Under the pieces are notes generated by a model, which saw only the letters and a list, made by a program, of their open reading frames with translations, was not told where the DNA came from and did no database searches. The position numbers and the translations under genes were made by a program. From assembly GCA_002340925.1 (NCBI GenBank), contig DDMR01000031.1, positions 1 through 28,298 on the forward strand: a DNA stretch of 28,298 bases, written 5' to 3'. Shown in pieces: positions 7,429-15,178 of this stretch. This stretch comes from Actinobacteria bacterium UBA2541 (GTDB taxonomy: Bacteria; Actinomycetota; Actinomycetes; Nanopelagicales; Nanopelagicaceae). The number at the start of each line of letters is the position of its first letter. Position 1 is the stretch's first letter.

Positions 7429-8223
7429 ATGGAAAATACAAACATGCTTGATTCAGCAGTATTGGATGTAAGGAATATTTCGGTAAGTTTTGGTGGAGTT
7501 AAGCCAGTTCAGAACGTTAGCTTTACTATAAGTGAAAATTCTTTTACCTCTGTTATCGGACCTAATGGCGCGGGTAAAACCTCGCTCTTTAATCTGTTAA
7601 GTGGAATGAACAAAGTTGATTCAGGAGAGATCATCTTTAGGGGCGAAGCTATTCAATCAATCCATGCTCACAAGATTGCGCAGAAGGGGCTAGTGCGCAC
7701 CTTCCAAGGGGCAAAGATAATTAGAAGGCTTACTGTTGCCGAGAATTTAATGATGGCAGTCCAAGGTAATCCTGGAGATAACCTAATGGGCTTTCTAAAC
7801 CCAAGAGCACGTAAATCTTTTGAAGCTAAAGCTCGAGAAGAGGCGATGCGCCGACTTGACCAAGTTGGCCTGACAAAGTTTGCCGATGAATATGCTGGAA
7901 TTCTTTCAGGTGGCCAACGCAAACTTCTTGATTTATCTAGAGCTTTGATGGCAGACCCAAAGATGTTGCTTCTAGACGAACCATTTGCCGGGGTAAATCC
8001 AACCTTGGTCGAGAAACTTTTAACCGTGTTGGCTGCACTTAGAAAAGAGCAGTCAATCACCTTCTTGTTGATTGAACATGACCTAGAAACTGTAATGAAT
8101 ATTTCAGATCGGGTTATTGTGATGGCTGATGGAAAGATAATTGCAGATGGCTTGCCAAATTCAATCTACGAAAACGATCTAGTTATTGATGCCTATCTAG
8201 GCTCTCGCCGAAAGGATGCTTAG
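7429..8223 (+). CDS. livG: Branched-chain amino acid type ABC transporter ATPase LivG
   Basis: This is a 264-residue cytoplasmic ATPase with a single ABC domain. Walker A is GPNGAGKTS (K50), with the family's LVRTFQGAKI Q-loop. The signature is LSGGQRKLLDLSRAL, the Walker B is MLLLDEPFAGVNP, and the switch His lies in LLIEHDLETVM. The Thr after the Walker Lys and the IEHD form separate LivG from LivF, which has GKST and VEQN. Start is ATG at 7429 with GGAG five bases upstream. An in-frame ATG five codons later (7444) is a possible alternative. The ATG lies 2 bp after the livM stop and the stop directly adjoins livF. Confidence 0.92.
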   Translation: MENTNMLDSAVLDVRNISVSFGGVKPVQNVSFTISENSFTSVIGPNGAGKTSLFNLLSGMNKVDSGEIIFRGEAIQSIHAHKIAQKGLVRTFQGAKIIRRLTVAENLMMAVQGNPGDNLMGFLNPRARKSFEAKAREEAMRRLDQVGLTKFADEYAGILSGGQRKLLDLSRALMADPKMLLLDEPFAGVNPTLVEKLLTVLAALRKEQSITFLLIEHDLETVMNISDRVIVMADGKIIADGLPNSIYENDLVIDAYLGSRRKDA

Positions 8224-8967
8224 ATGGCTAATAGCAATTCAAGTGATTCATTATTTACGGTTTCAAACCTGCAAGGTGGATATGGAGATATTCAGATTTT
8301 GAATGGCGTAACCATAAATGTTCCTGAGAAAAACATCGTCACGATCGTAGGGCCAAATGGCGCAGGAAAATCCACCATATTGAAGGCCGTTTACGGAATC
8401 GCAAAAGTCACATCCGGATCAGTAACACTGAATAAGGATGGTGTTGCTATTGATGTGCTTGCAACAAAGCCTCACAACTTATCTAAAATTGGCGTGGGCT
8501 ATGTGCCGCAGATTGATAACACTTTCCCAGCTTTAAGTATTGATGAGAATCTTGAAGTTGGATATGTGAATTTCACAAATAGGTCTTTAGAAGAAATTCG
8601 CGAAGAGATCTACGGAAGTTATCCTGATTTGAAGAAGCGATATAAGGACCGTGCCGGAACTTTGTCTGGAGGTCAGCGACAAATGTTGGCAATGGCCAGA
8701 GCGCTTATGTCTTCACCTAGCATTTTGTTGCTTGATGAACCTTCTGCTGGCTTAGCACCTGCGCTAGTTGATCAATTATTTGACGACCTGGTTCGGATTA
8801 ACCGTTCTGGTGTAACAATTTTGATGGTAGAACAGAATGCACGTCGCGCACTAGCAATTTCTGATTACGGATATGTTCTCGATATGGGGCGTAACCGTCA
8901 CGAAGGTGTGGGATCTGCCCTCGTGGATGACCCAGAAATCGTAGGGATTTATCTCGGTAAGAAGTAA
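8224..8967 (+). CDS. livF: Branched-chain amino acid type ABC transporter ATPase LivF
   Basis: This is a 247-residue ABC ATPase and the partner of LivG. Walker A is GPNGAGKST (K49). The Q-loop sits in VGYVPQIDNTFPALSIDENL, where most LivF proteins have 'VPExRxxFPxLTVxENL', so the Glu-x-Arg is replaced by Gln-Ile-Asp. The signature is LSGGQRQMLAMARAL, the Walker B is ILLLDEPSAGLAP, and the switch is MVEQNARRAL. The ATG follows the livG TAG with no spacer and uses AAGGA inside the livG end, so the two ATPases should be made in equal amounts. Confidence 0.92.
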   Translation: MANSNSSDSLFTVSNLQGGYGDIQILNGVTINVPEKNIVTIVGPNGAGKSTILKAVYGIAKVTSGSVTLNKDGVAIDVLATKPHNLSKIGVGYVPQIDNTFPALSIDENLEVGYVNFTNRSLEEIREEIYGSYPDLKKRYKDRAGTLSGGQRQMLAMARALMSSPSILLLDEPSAGLAPALVDQLFDDLVRINRSGVTILMVEQNARRALAISDYGYVLDMGRNRHEGVGSALVDDPEIVGIYLGKK

Positions 8968-8978
8968 TTGTTACCAAA

Positions 8979-9119
8979 AAGTTATAACTTCTCCCCGTAG
9001 ATATTCTCGAATTCCTATCACCTTCTCAAAAATACCCTAGTGGAACCCTATTATTTTTCCATAATTGAAGTTACATTTGTCGCGATATGTAGCCACTTGC
9101 CTTAACCTAAAAAGTTAAG
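8979..9119 (+). promoter_or_regulatory. Upstream region of the amino-acid binding-protein gene
   Basis: The 169-bp gap between livF and the binding-protein gene holds no gene. It contains the perfect 12-bp palindrome AAGTTATAACTT (8979-8990), a TATTAT -10-like hexamer at 9049-9054 without a good -35, and a small hairpin CTTAAC/GTTAAG (9101-9106 with 9114-9119). A separate promoter for the binding protein is likely from the gap size, but none can be fixed. Confidence 0.35.
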
Positions 9120-9136
9120 TTAAACCTAGGAGAGAT

Positions 9137-10384
9137 ATGAAAGCTAAATATGTAATATTTGCTTCAGCAATTGCTTCGGCGCTTGTTGTTGGCTCACTTC
9201 CAGCCCAAGCTGCTGGTGTTGATATGAAGATCGGTACTATTCACCCACTTACAGGTGGAAATGCTGATTATGGTATTGGCTTGACTTCTGCTGCAGAATT
9301 TGGCGCAGAACAAATTACAAAAGCTATGAAGAAGGCGAAGGTTGCCGGAACTTGCAAGATCACTGCTTCAGAAGATGACCAAGCAACTCCTGCACTTGCA
9401 GTTGAAGCAGCAACCAAGCTTGTAAAGAGCAACAAGGTAAATGCAATTGTTGGTCCACTAACTTCTGGTTCTACAGTTGCTGCTGCCCAATCTGTGACTG
9501 TGCCAAACAATGTAGTCATGATTGCAACTGCAGCTTCAAGCCCAACAATTACAAAGTTTGCGGATAAGGATCTCTTATTCCGCACCTACCCATCTGATGC
9601 TTTCCAAGGCAAAGTTATTGTTGCAGCTGTGCAGAAGAAGTTCGGCAAAACAGTTACCTTGAGCATTGGCGCACGTAACGATGCATTCGGTACTGCTCTT
9701 GCAAACGTAGTAACTAACGAATGGGTCAAAGGCGGCGGAGACATCGGACGTAAAGTTCTATGGAACCCAGAGAACGCAACATTTGATTCTGAAGCAAAGC
9801 TTCTAACCGAAGGTTCACCAGATGTTTGGGTAATCGTTGACTTCCCTGACACCTTCGCCAAGGTTGGACCTGCATTGGTCCGCACCGGCAATTGGGATCC
9901 AAAGAAGACATTCTTCACAGAAGCTATGTATAACGAAGACGTCATCAAGGATATTGGTGTTGAGATAATGGCGGGCGCTAGTGGTACTGCTGCTAAGTCA
10001 ATTGGCATCAAAGCTGATAAGTGGAAGGCTGATCGTAAAGCTGCAAAGCCATCAACAAAGGAAACTTTCGTTGATGCTTCAGGATACGACGCAACAGTTC
10101 TGCTCTGCCTCGCAGCAATTCATGGAAAGAGCAACAAGAGCTCAGTTATCTCAAAGAGCCTACGCGCTGTTTCTGGTGCTGAAGGTGGAAAGAACATTCC
10201 ATGGAACAAACTAACTAAGGCTGTGAAAGCAGCGGCGGCAGGAAAGAGCTTTACCTACCAAGGTGCTTGGACCACTGCAAAGTTCGACGCAGCCGGTGAT
10301 TCAAGTGGAGCACTATTCCGCGTATACAAAGTTGCAGCTGATGGAAAAATCAGCTCTGATGATGCCGAGGATGTGCGCTTCTAA
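9137..10384 (+). CDS. Branched-chain amino acid type ABC transporter, secreted substrate-binding protein (LivK/UrtA-like)
   Basis: This is a 415-residue Peripla_BP_6-family binding protein for the LivHMGF importer. The signal peptide is a lysine-containing start, a hydrophobic core and an AQA cleavage site near residue 26. No lipobox Cys is present. The mature protein starts VDMKIGTIHPLTGGNADYG, the family's first strand and ligand loop. It continues with VNAIVGPLTSGSTVAAA, a conserved segment that forms the amino-acid carboxylate site. Two Cys (in GTCKITA and LLCLAAI) are present. A strong Shine-Dalgarno (AGGAGAGAT) precedes the ATG. The gene is at the end of the cluster rather than the front, with its own 169-bp upstream gap, and closes on a strong terminator. 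Lys codon choice favours AAG as in the sugar-binding protein, which suggests high expression. The ligand is unknown. Confidence 0.9.
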   Translation: MKAKYVIFASAIASALVVGSLPAQAAGVDMKIGTIHPLTGGNADYGIGLTSAAEFGAEQITKAMKKAKVAGTCKITASEDDQATPALAVEAATKLVKSNKVNAIVGPLTSGSTVAAAQSVTVPNNVVMIATAASSPTITKFADKDLLFRTYPSDAFQGKVIVAAVQKKFGKTVTLSIGARNDAFGTALANVVTNEWVKGGGDIGRKVLWNPENATFDSEAKLLTEGSPDVWVIVDFPDTFAKVGPALVRTGNWDPKKTFFTEAMYNEDVIKDIGVEIMAGASGTAAKSIGIKADKWKADRKAAKPSTKETFVDASGYDATVLLCLAAIHGKSNKSSVISKSLRAVSGAEGGKNIPWNKLTKAVKAAAAGKSFTYQGAWTTAKFDAAGDSSGALFRVYKVAADGKISSDDAEDVRF

Positions 10385-10432
10385 GTAAATCCTAAAATGT
10401 CAGCTTTTAGCTGATAGCAAAGGATTATCTTC

Positions 10433-10468
10433 AAAATTAGGCCCTAGGAAATCTAGGGCCTAATTTTT
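10433..10468. terminator. Strong bidirectional intrinsic terminator
   Basis: AAAATTAGGCCCTAG (10433-10447) pairs perfectly over 15 bp with its complement (10453-10467) around the loop GAAAT. A T-run ends the right arm on the + strand, and the A-run at the left arm gives the same on the - strand. It lies between the convergent binding-protein and aminotransferase genes and touches the stop codon of the latter. Confidence 0.9.
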
Positions 10469-11624
10469 ATATCATCTCTAAAGTTGATTTGATTCTTTTT
10501 ACAGACTCTTCGATAATCTCAAAACTGGTAGCAAAATTAATTCTAATAAATCCTGTTCCGCTCGGTCCATAAAGGTGGCCAGGCGCAACTGCAATTTTTC
10601 CATGAGTCAGTAACAACTCTGCAATATCTTCGCGACTATTTAAATTTTTAAATTTATCGACACTCCGTAGGTCCAGCCAGCCGAAATAACCACCATCTGG
10701 TTCTCGATATCCAATATCAAACTGAAGTTCAGAGAGTAAGCCACCCAAATAAGTTCTCGATTGATCTAATTGCGCTACTACTGAATCTAGCCAATCGATG
10801 CTCTCTCCATAAGCTGCTGCCGATGCGACGGCACCAAAAAGTGAGGCACGTGAGTGCACAGCGGTGGGTATGCCCGCAACAATCTGCCTAGTTTTTTCTC
10901 CTACTGCCACTATTTGGGCACACTTCAAGCCAGCAATACTCCAGGATTTTGTTGCCGATAAAAATGATATTCCGACCTCTTTCGCAACTGCGGAAGAGTT
11001 GAGAAATGGCGTAAAGCTTTTCTCCTTGTAGGTTAGAGGTGCATGAATCTCATCCGAAGCAATCACAACGCCAAATTCATCAGCGAGATCAGCAAGCTTT
11101 GCTAAATCCAATTGAGAAAAGACTGCTCCTACCGGGTTATGTGGATTGCAGAGGATATGCACCTTGACTCCAGAAGCGTAGCCCTCTGCTATTTTCTCGA
11201 AGTCAAGTGAATAAGTTAATTGATTCTCAATTAACGGAGCATCGTATGGCTTGCAATTTAATTCCTTAATCCAATTGAAAAAATTGTAATAAACTGGCGT
11301 ATTGATCATTATTTGGTCATCTGGTTTTACTATTTGCCGGCAAACTTCGATAACTCCTACTCCGACATCAGGACAAATCTTTATATCTTCAGGAGTTATC
11401 TTCCAATTCCATCGATTTGCTGCAAAATTAGTCAGGCTTTGACCCAACTCCGGTATTTTTCCTAAGTATCCAGCATCAGAGTTGTTAACCAAATCAATTA
11501 AGGATTTTTTAATAGGCTCAGAGAGTTCAAAATCCATTACTGCAAATGGCATCGGCAAAATTTCAGCAGGATATGCGCGCCACTTCTCACTTTTTCTCAA
11601 CTGTAGTGACGACAGTGGTGGCAC
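10467..11624 (-). CDS. PLP-dependent C-S lyase / aminotransferase, MalY/PatB/AecD family
   Basis: This 385-residue fold-type I PLP enzyme is most like cystathionine beta-lyases of the PatB/MalY/AecD group, which cleave C-S bonds of cystathionine or cysteine S-conjugates. Counting from the chosen start, NPHNPVG lies at 160-166, SDEIHAPL at 190-197, and the Schiff-base Lys K226 in SATKSWSIAGLK. The open frame extends to a position only 7 bp from the divergent gene. I chose the GTG at 11624 because VPPLSSLQLRKSEKW lines up with the N-terminus of corynebacterial AecD-type proteins. A GTG at 11651 is an alternative, and neither start has a clear Shine-Dalgarno. The enzyme would release pyruvate, ammonia and a thiol from a sulfur amino acid. 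Its position next to an amino-acid importer fits scavenging. The family is firm and the substrate open. Confidence 0.85.
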   Translation of the reverse strand: MPPLSSLQLRKSEKWRAYPAEILPMPFAVMDFELSEPIKKSLIDLVNNSDAGYLGKIPELGQSLTNFAANRWNWKITPEDIKICPDVGVGVIEVCRQIVKPDDQIMINTPVYYNFFNWIKELNCKPYDAPLIENQLTYSLDFEKIAEGYASGVKVHILCNPHNPVGAVFSQLDLAKLADLADEFGVVIASDEIHAPLTYKEKSFTPFLNSSAVAKEVGISFLSATKSWSIAGLKCAQIVAVGEKTRQIVAGIPTAVHSRASLFGAVASAAAYGESIDWLDSVVAQLDQSRTYLGGLLSELQFDIGYREPDGGYFGWLDLRSVDKFKNLNSREDIAELLLTHGKIAVAPGHLYGPSGTGFIRINFATSFEIIEESVKRIKSTLEMI

Positions 11625-11675
11625 TGCTACTGGCTTACTATTTTTTTCCACCCAAGTAGCGTAGTGTAATTGGGG

Positions 11676-11705
11676 TTGATAAAACGATAGCGACAAGAGT
11701 AAAAT
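11676..11705 (+). promoter_or_regulatory. Sigma70-type promoter for the lactonase-like gene
   Basis: TTGATA (11676-11681) and TAAAAT (11700-11705) are spaced by 18 bp, each one mismatch from consensus. The predicted transcript start is about 11712 and the ATG is at 11716, so the leader is a few bases at most. No Shine-Dalgarno is present, which suits a near-leaderless mRNA. Confidence 0.6.
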
Positions 11706-11715
11706 CATAAACCTT

Positions 11716-12480
11716 ATGACGCTTCTTACTTCTCAAAAATTATCTGGCCACCCAATTTCATTAGCTGTTCTAGATTTTGGACTTTTTACTGTTCATGCCA
11801 ATGGCAGAATTATTGGAATACCTGGATTCTTAATTGAGACAAGTGCTGGTGAAAAAATTCTTATTGATACCGGGTTTCCAGAGAAGTATGCTGAAGATCT
11901 CCAAAATGCCTCACTCGAAGATAATTTAGGTGAGTTTGGCGAGCTTCTGGAACTTACTTACGACAATCAACCTGCAGCTCAATTAGCAAAACTTGGTTTG
12001 ACCAAGGACGATATAGATTATTTAATCATTACCCACACTCATATTGATCATGTAGGAAACATAGATGGATTTCCAGGTGTGCCGATAATTATGGGAAAAG
12101 CAGAGCGAGAGCTGGAAAGACCGATCTATTGGAGAGGTAAAAAACCTTTAGAGTGGCCAGAGGCTGAATATCTGTTGATTGATTCGGACGTTGAATTTGG
12201 AGCCAACTTTCGAATTCTGCATGTGCCAGGGCATACGCCAGGTGAGTTATCAATACTCCTCACGCTCCCTAATACTGGTTCTATTCTGTTGACCAGTGAT
12301 GCTATTTCTAGAGAGTCTGAGATAAGTGAAGGGTGCCTAGATGCCACAGATCCAGCCCAGGCAATAGCGAGTGCTATTCGAATATTGGATTTAGCTAAAG
12401 AACACGGCGCTTATGTTATTTATGGTCATGGGCCAGAGCAGTGGAAAGAGCTAAGAAAAGCCCCTGAAATCTATAACTAA
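11716..12480 (+). CDS. Metallo-beta-lactamase-fold hydrolase, AiiA-like N-acyl-homoserine lactonase family
   Basis: This is a 254-residue metallo-hydrolase. The metal motif HTHIDH gives H107, H109, D111 and H112, followed by H173 in VPGHTPGE, D195 in LLTSDAIS and H238 in VIYGHGPEQW. This order, the spacing and the C-terminal 'GHxxEQ' motif match the AiiA/AttM lactonases, which open acyl-homoserine lactone rings in quorum quenching. One difference matters. AiiA has a catalytic Tyr three residues after the bridging Asp (DASY). Here the same place is Ser198 (DAIS), so the substrate could be another lactone or ester. It is transcribed divergently from the C-S lyase from its own promoter. It ends 11 bp before the convergent SDR gene. 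The fold is certain and the AHL role unproven. Confidence 0.8.
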   Translation: MTLLTSQKLSGHPISLAVLDFGLFTVHANGRIIGIPGFLIETSAGEKILIDTGFPEKYAEDLQNASLEDNLGEFGELLELTYDNQPAAQLAKLGLTKDDIDYLIITHTHIDHVGNIDGFPGVPIIMGKAERELERPIYWRGKKPLEWPEAEYLLIDSDVEFGANFRILHVPGHTPGELSILLTLPNTGSILLTSDAISRESEISEGCLDATDPAQAIASAIRILDLAKEHGAYVIYGHGPEQWKELRKAPEIYN

Positions 12481-12491
12481 TTTGGTGCTTG

Positions 12492-13226
12492 TTACCGGAC
12501 ATCTCTTCCCTGATTTAAAATAATTACATTTCCGCTAGAAACATCGCCAGCACTTGAAATCAGAAAGCCTACCCATACCGCAATTTCATCTGGCTTCATG
12601 GCAGCGCCTCGCGGCATCTGAGAGATTGCCTTACTTAATATCTCATCGCTAAGAACTTTAAATAATGGTGACTCTGTCATTGCAGGGGCGATTGAATTTA
12701 CCGAGATTCCTTCGCTGGCATATCTGCGGGCCAAATCCTTAGTTAAGGTATCCATTGCCGCCTTACTTGCGCGATAGTGCGGTGGATCAAATACATCGAA
12801 ATTGTAGGCACCATTTGATGAGATATTTACAATTTTTTTAATTCCTGGGCGCTTTAACATCAACTTAACGGATTCCTGTGAGCAATAGAAGGCAGAGGAG
12901 AAATTTACTGCCATTTGTTTATCGAATTCCTGCGCCGGAATATTGGGAAATTCAGACATGAAACAATCCCCTGCATTATTTACCAGGGCATCAACGCCAC
13001 CAAATTTTGACTTTATGCTCTTAAATACTTCGGAAATTTTCTCAGCAGAGGTCAAATCAACATTAAAGGTAGTTATATTGGTTGAGAAGTTGGACTCAAG
13101 TTTTTTAAGGTTTTCGCTATTTATATCGAGAGCGACTACATGAAACTTGTCTTCGATAAGTCGAGCAGTTATGGCACTACCAATACCACCACCTGCTCCG
13201 GTGACAACGGCAATTTTGCTGCTCAT
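12492..13226 (-). CDS. Short-chain dehydrogenase/reductase (classical SDR, probably NAD-dependent)
   Basis: This is a 244-residue single-domain Rossmann oxidoreductase. The cofactor motif is TGAGGGIG (residues 9-16), followed by D34 at the end of strand 2, which favours NAD over NADP. NNAG lies at 83-86. The catalytic residues are N108, S136 or S137, Y151 and K155 (YRASK). The C-terminus ends SSGNVIILNQGRDVR, where many family members have 'G..i.vDGG'. I chose the ATG at 13226 because GGAAG lies nine bases upstream. A TTG six codons earlier (13244) is the alternative. Typical reactions are oxidation of a secondary alcohol or sugar, or reduction of a ketone. Nothing in the sequence sets the substrate. 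It converges on the lactonase gene and diverges from the GNAT-like gene across 95 bp. Confidence 0.88.
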   Translation of the reverse strand: MSSKIAVVTGAGGGIGSAITARLIEDKFHVVALDINSENLKKLESNFSTNITTFNVDLTSAEKISEVFKSIKSKFGGVDALVNNAGDCFMSEFPNIPAQEFDKQMAVNFSSAFYCSQESVKLMLKRPGIKKIVNISSNGAYNFDVFDPPHYRASKAAMDTLTKDLARRYASEGISVNSIAPAMTESPLFKVLSDEILSKAISQMPRGAAMKPDEIAVWVGFLISSAGDVSSGNVIILNQGRDVR

Positions 13227-13309
13227 AAAGTTAGTCTTCCACAACTCTATTGTCTTTGGAATCCATTAAACCTGGTTTCTTCCAAGGTAGGCGCCTTGCT
13301 TTGGTTCGT

Positions 13310-13321
13310 TAGACTCTTGGC
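13310..13321 (+). promoter_or_regulatory. -10 element consistent with a leaderless start of the GNAT-like gene
   Basis: TAGACT (13310-13315) is followed by exactly six bases and then the ATG at 13322. This TAnnnT-N6-ATG layout is typical of leaderless actinobacterial genes. No Shine-Dalgarno or good -35 is visible. The inverted repeat CAAGG/CCTTG (13283-13287 with 13294-13298) lies just upstream and could bind a regulator. Confidence 0.45.
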
Positions 13322-14047
13322 ATGGAGCCAATTGTTATTCGCGAGCTTGTGAGTATTTCTGATCAGAATCTGGGCTTAGATTTATTTGATGCGATTTGGC
13401 CTATTCCTGGCGGTGGCCGTGAGATACCAGAAAATTTAATGCAAGCTTTCGTTCATAACGGTTCTTACTTTTCCGGAGCATTTAGTGGGGATGAAATTCT
13501 TGGAGCAACTTTTGGATTCATTGGAATCAATGGTGGAACACATTTACATTCACATATGTCGGCGGTGATGCCAGAAAGTCGAGACCTGGGTATTGGTGCG
13601 TTAATGAAATACCATCAATTTAATTGGGCGCAGGAGAGAGAAATTCCCTTTATTTCATGGACCTTTGATCCGCTAGTTAGAAAGAATGCAAGATTTAATA
13701 TCTCAAAGCTTGGAGTTGAGATTTCTGCTTATTTTCCAGATTTTTATGGTCCCATGACTGATTTAGTAAATGCTGGTGATGCCTCTGATCGTCTAATGGT
13801 GAAGTGGCGCGTTACGAATGGCGCCCCACAATCTTCAGACGATTTATTAGAGATACCTAAGGGTGCGATAAGAATTGATATACCTGAAGATATCGTTGCG
13901 TTAAGAGCCAAGAGTATTGATGAAGCTATGGCCGAGCGCTTGCGCGTAAGAACAGAATTTCTTACTGCGTTCGATAATGGTTATAGGGTTATTGGTTTTT
14001 CAAATGCTCATGGTTATATTCTTTCCAATGTTGAGAGTAGGAAATAG
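13322..14047 (+). CDS. GNAT-superfamily acyltransferase-like protein (COG3375 type)
   Basis: This is a 241-residue protein. The segment GATFGFIGINGGTHLHSHMSAVMPESRDLGIGALMKYHQ is the acyl-CoA binding core of the predicted acetyltransferases of COG3375, with a variant of the GNAT 'R/Q-x-x-G-x-G/A' loop (RDLGIG) for pyrophosphate binding. WTFDPLVRKNARFNISKLG is the other strongly conserved block of that family. Such proteins are known next to N-acylamino-acid racemases, where they are proposed to succinylate D-amino acids. Here the stop overlaps the racemase start by one base, which strongly supports joint function and coupled translation. The start has no Shine-Dalgarno and sits six bases after a -10 hexamer. 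The C-terminal third, with residues about 180-240, is less familiar. The activity is inferred from context. Confidence 0.75.
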   Translation: MEPIVIRELVSISDQNLGLDLFDAIWPIPGGGREIPENLMQAFVHNGSYFSGAFSGDEILGATFGFIGINGGTHLHSHMSAVMPESRDLGIGALMKYHQFNWAQEREIPFISWTFDPLVRKNARFNISKLGVEISAYFPDFYGPMTDLVNAGDASDRLMVKWRVTNGAPQSSDDLLEIPKGAIRIDIPEDIVALRAKSIDEAMAERLRVRTEFLTAFDNGYRVIGFSNAHGYILSNVESRK

Positions 14048-15153
14048 TGAAGATACTCGAGTACGAACTTCGCAGAATTTACTTGCCTCTAGTCAGGCCG
14101 TTTAGAACTTCATTTACTACTCAAACTGACCGTGAAGTCTTATTGATAAAAGTTACCACCGAAGATGGGATTGTTGGCTGGTCTGAATGCGTAGCGATGT
14201 CTGCTCCCCTTTATTCGCCCGAATACATTTCAGGATGTTTGGAAACTATGCGAGAGTTCTTGATACCTGCACTAAACAAAGCTGGCGATATCCAAGCCGA
14301 GAACGTTGCCTCACATCTAAAGCCTTTCCTTGGTGCTCAAATGGCTAAAGCTGCCCTTGAAACTGCTCTTCTCGACGCTCAGTTGAAAGCTTCTGGTATC
14401 TCATTTGCCACCTACCTTGGTGCAAATAAAACAAAGGTTCCCTGCGGAGTCTCGGTTGGAATTGCGCCATCTATTGAAGCGCTAGTTGATGAAGTGACTT
14501 CATATGTAGAAGCGGGCTACAAAAGAATTAAATTGAAGATTGAGCCTGGCTGGGATGTCGAACCAGTAAGAAGGATTCGAGAACTTTTCCCTGATAAACC
14601 ACTTCAGGTAGATGCAAATCAGGCCTACTCAAGAAGCGATTCAAAGCTTTTAAAGCGGTTAGATGAATTTGATTTACTACTGATTGAACAACCATTAGAT
14701 GAACATGACATTCTGGGTCATGCACAGTTAGCAAAGGTCATGTCAACGCCAGTATGTTTAGATGAATCAATCATCTCCCTTTCATCAGCTCAAGATGCTC
14801 TCGAATTAGAAGCTACCTCAATAATTAATATAAAACCTGGACGAGTTGGTGGATATCTAGAGTCAGTGAAAATCCATGACTACTGTTTAGCGAGATCGAT
14901 CCCAGTATGGTGTGGTGGAATGCTAGAGACCGGCATCGGCCGCGCGGCCAATCTTGCCTTAGCCGCCCTTCCCGGATTTACCTTACCTGGTGACACTTCA
15001 GCATCATCGAGATTTTTCAAACAGGACATCACAACACCATTCGAAATGGTAGATGGTTACATCGAGGTCCCAGGCGGTATTGGAATCGGTGTTGTTCCAG
15101 ATATTGAATTTATGGAATCAATAACAAGATCGGTTGAAACAATTACTAACTAA
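14047..15153 (+). CDS. N-acylamino-acid racemase / o-succinylbenzoate synthase family enzyme (enolase superfamily)
   Basis: This is a 368-residue TIM-barrel enzyme of the muconate-lactonizing subgroup. The two catalytic bases are present: the KxK motif at K162/K164 (KLK) and K263 in IKPGRVGG. The metal ligands are D189 (DANQAY), E214 (IEQP) and D239 (DES). Length and residue numbering nearly coincide with the well-studied Amycolatopsis N-succinylamino-acid racemase. Members either make o-succinylbenzoate for menaquinone or racemise N-acyl amino acids, and some do both. The overlap with a GNAT-like gene favours racemase. The absence of other men genes nearby agrees, but a menaquinone role cannot be excluded, because this organism appears to need menaquinone. 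The start is GTG with AGG just upstream, sharing one base with the previous stop codon. No M20-type deacylase, the usual third partner, is in the window. Confidence 0.85.
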   Translation: MKILEYELRRIYLPLVRPFRTSFTTQTDREVLLIKVTTEDGIVGWSECVAMSAPLYSPEYISGCLETMREFLIPALNKAGDIQAENVASHLKPFLGAQMAKAALETALLDAQLKASGISFATYLGANKTKVPCGVSVGIAPSIEALVDEVTSYVEAGYKRIKLKIEPGWDVEPVRRIRELFPDKPLQVDANQAYSRSDSKLLKRLDEFDLLLIEQPLDEHDILGHAQLAKVMSTPVCLDESIISLSSAQDALELEATSIINIKPGRVGGYLESVKIHDYCLARSIPVWCGGMLETGIGRAANLALAALPGFTLPGDTSASSRFFKQDITTPFEMVDGYIEVPGGIGIGVVPDIEFMESITRSVETITN

Positions 15154-15178
15154 GAAGTTTTTTGATTGGTTTAGTTTT

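Noticed and set aside
9586..10011. 141-codon antisense frame in the amino-acid binding-protein gene, and a similar 130-codon frame within livG (7668-8060)
   Set aside because: Both are shadows of well-supported genes with no recognisable domain.
11625..11708. N-terminal extension of the C-S lyase frame to 11708
   Set aside because: It would leave 7 bp to the divergent gene, overlaps that gene's strong promoter, and has no family similarity; an internal GTG fits the family length.
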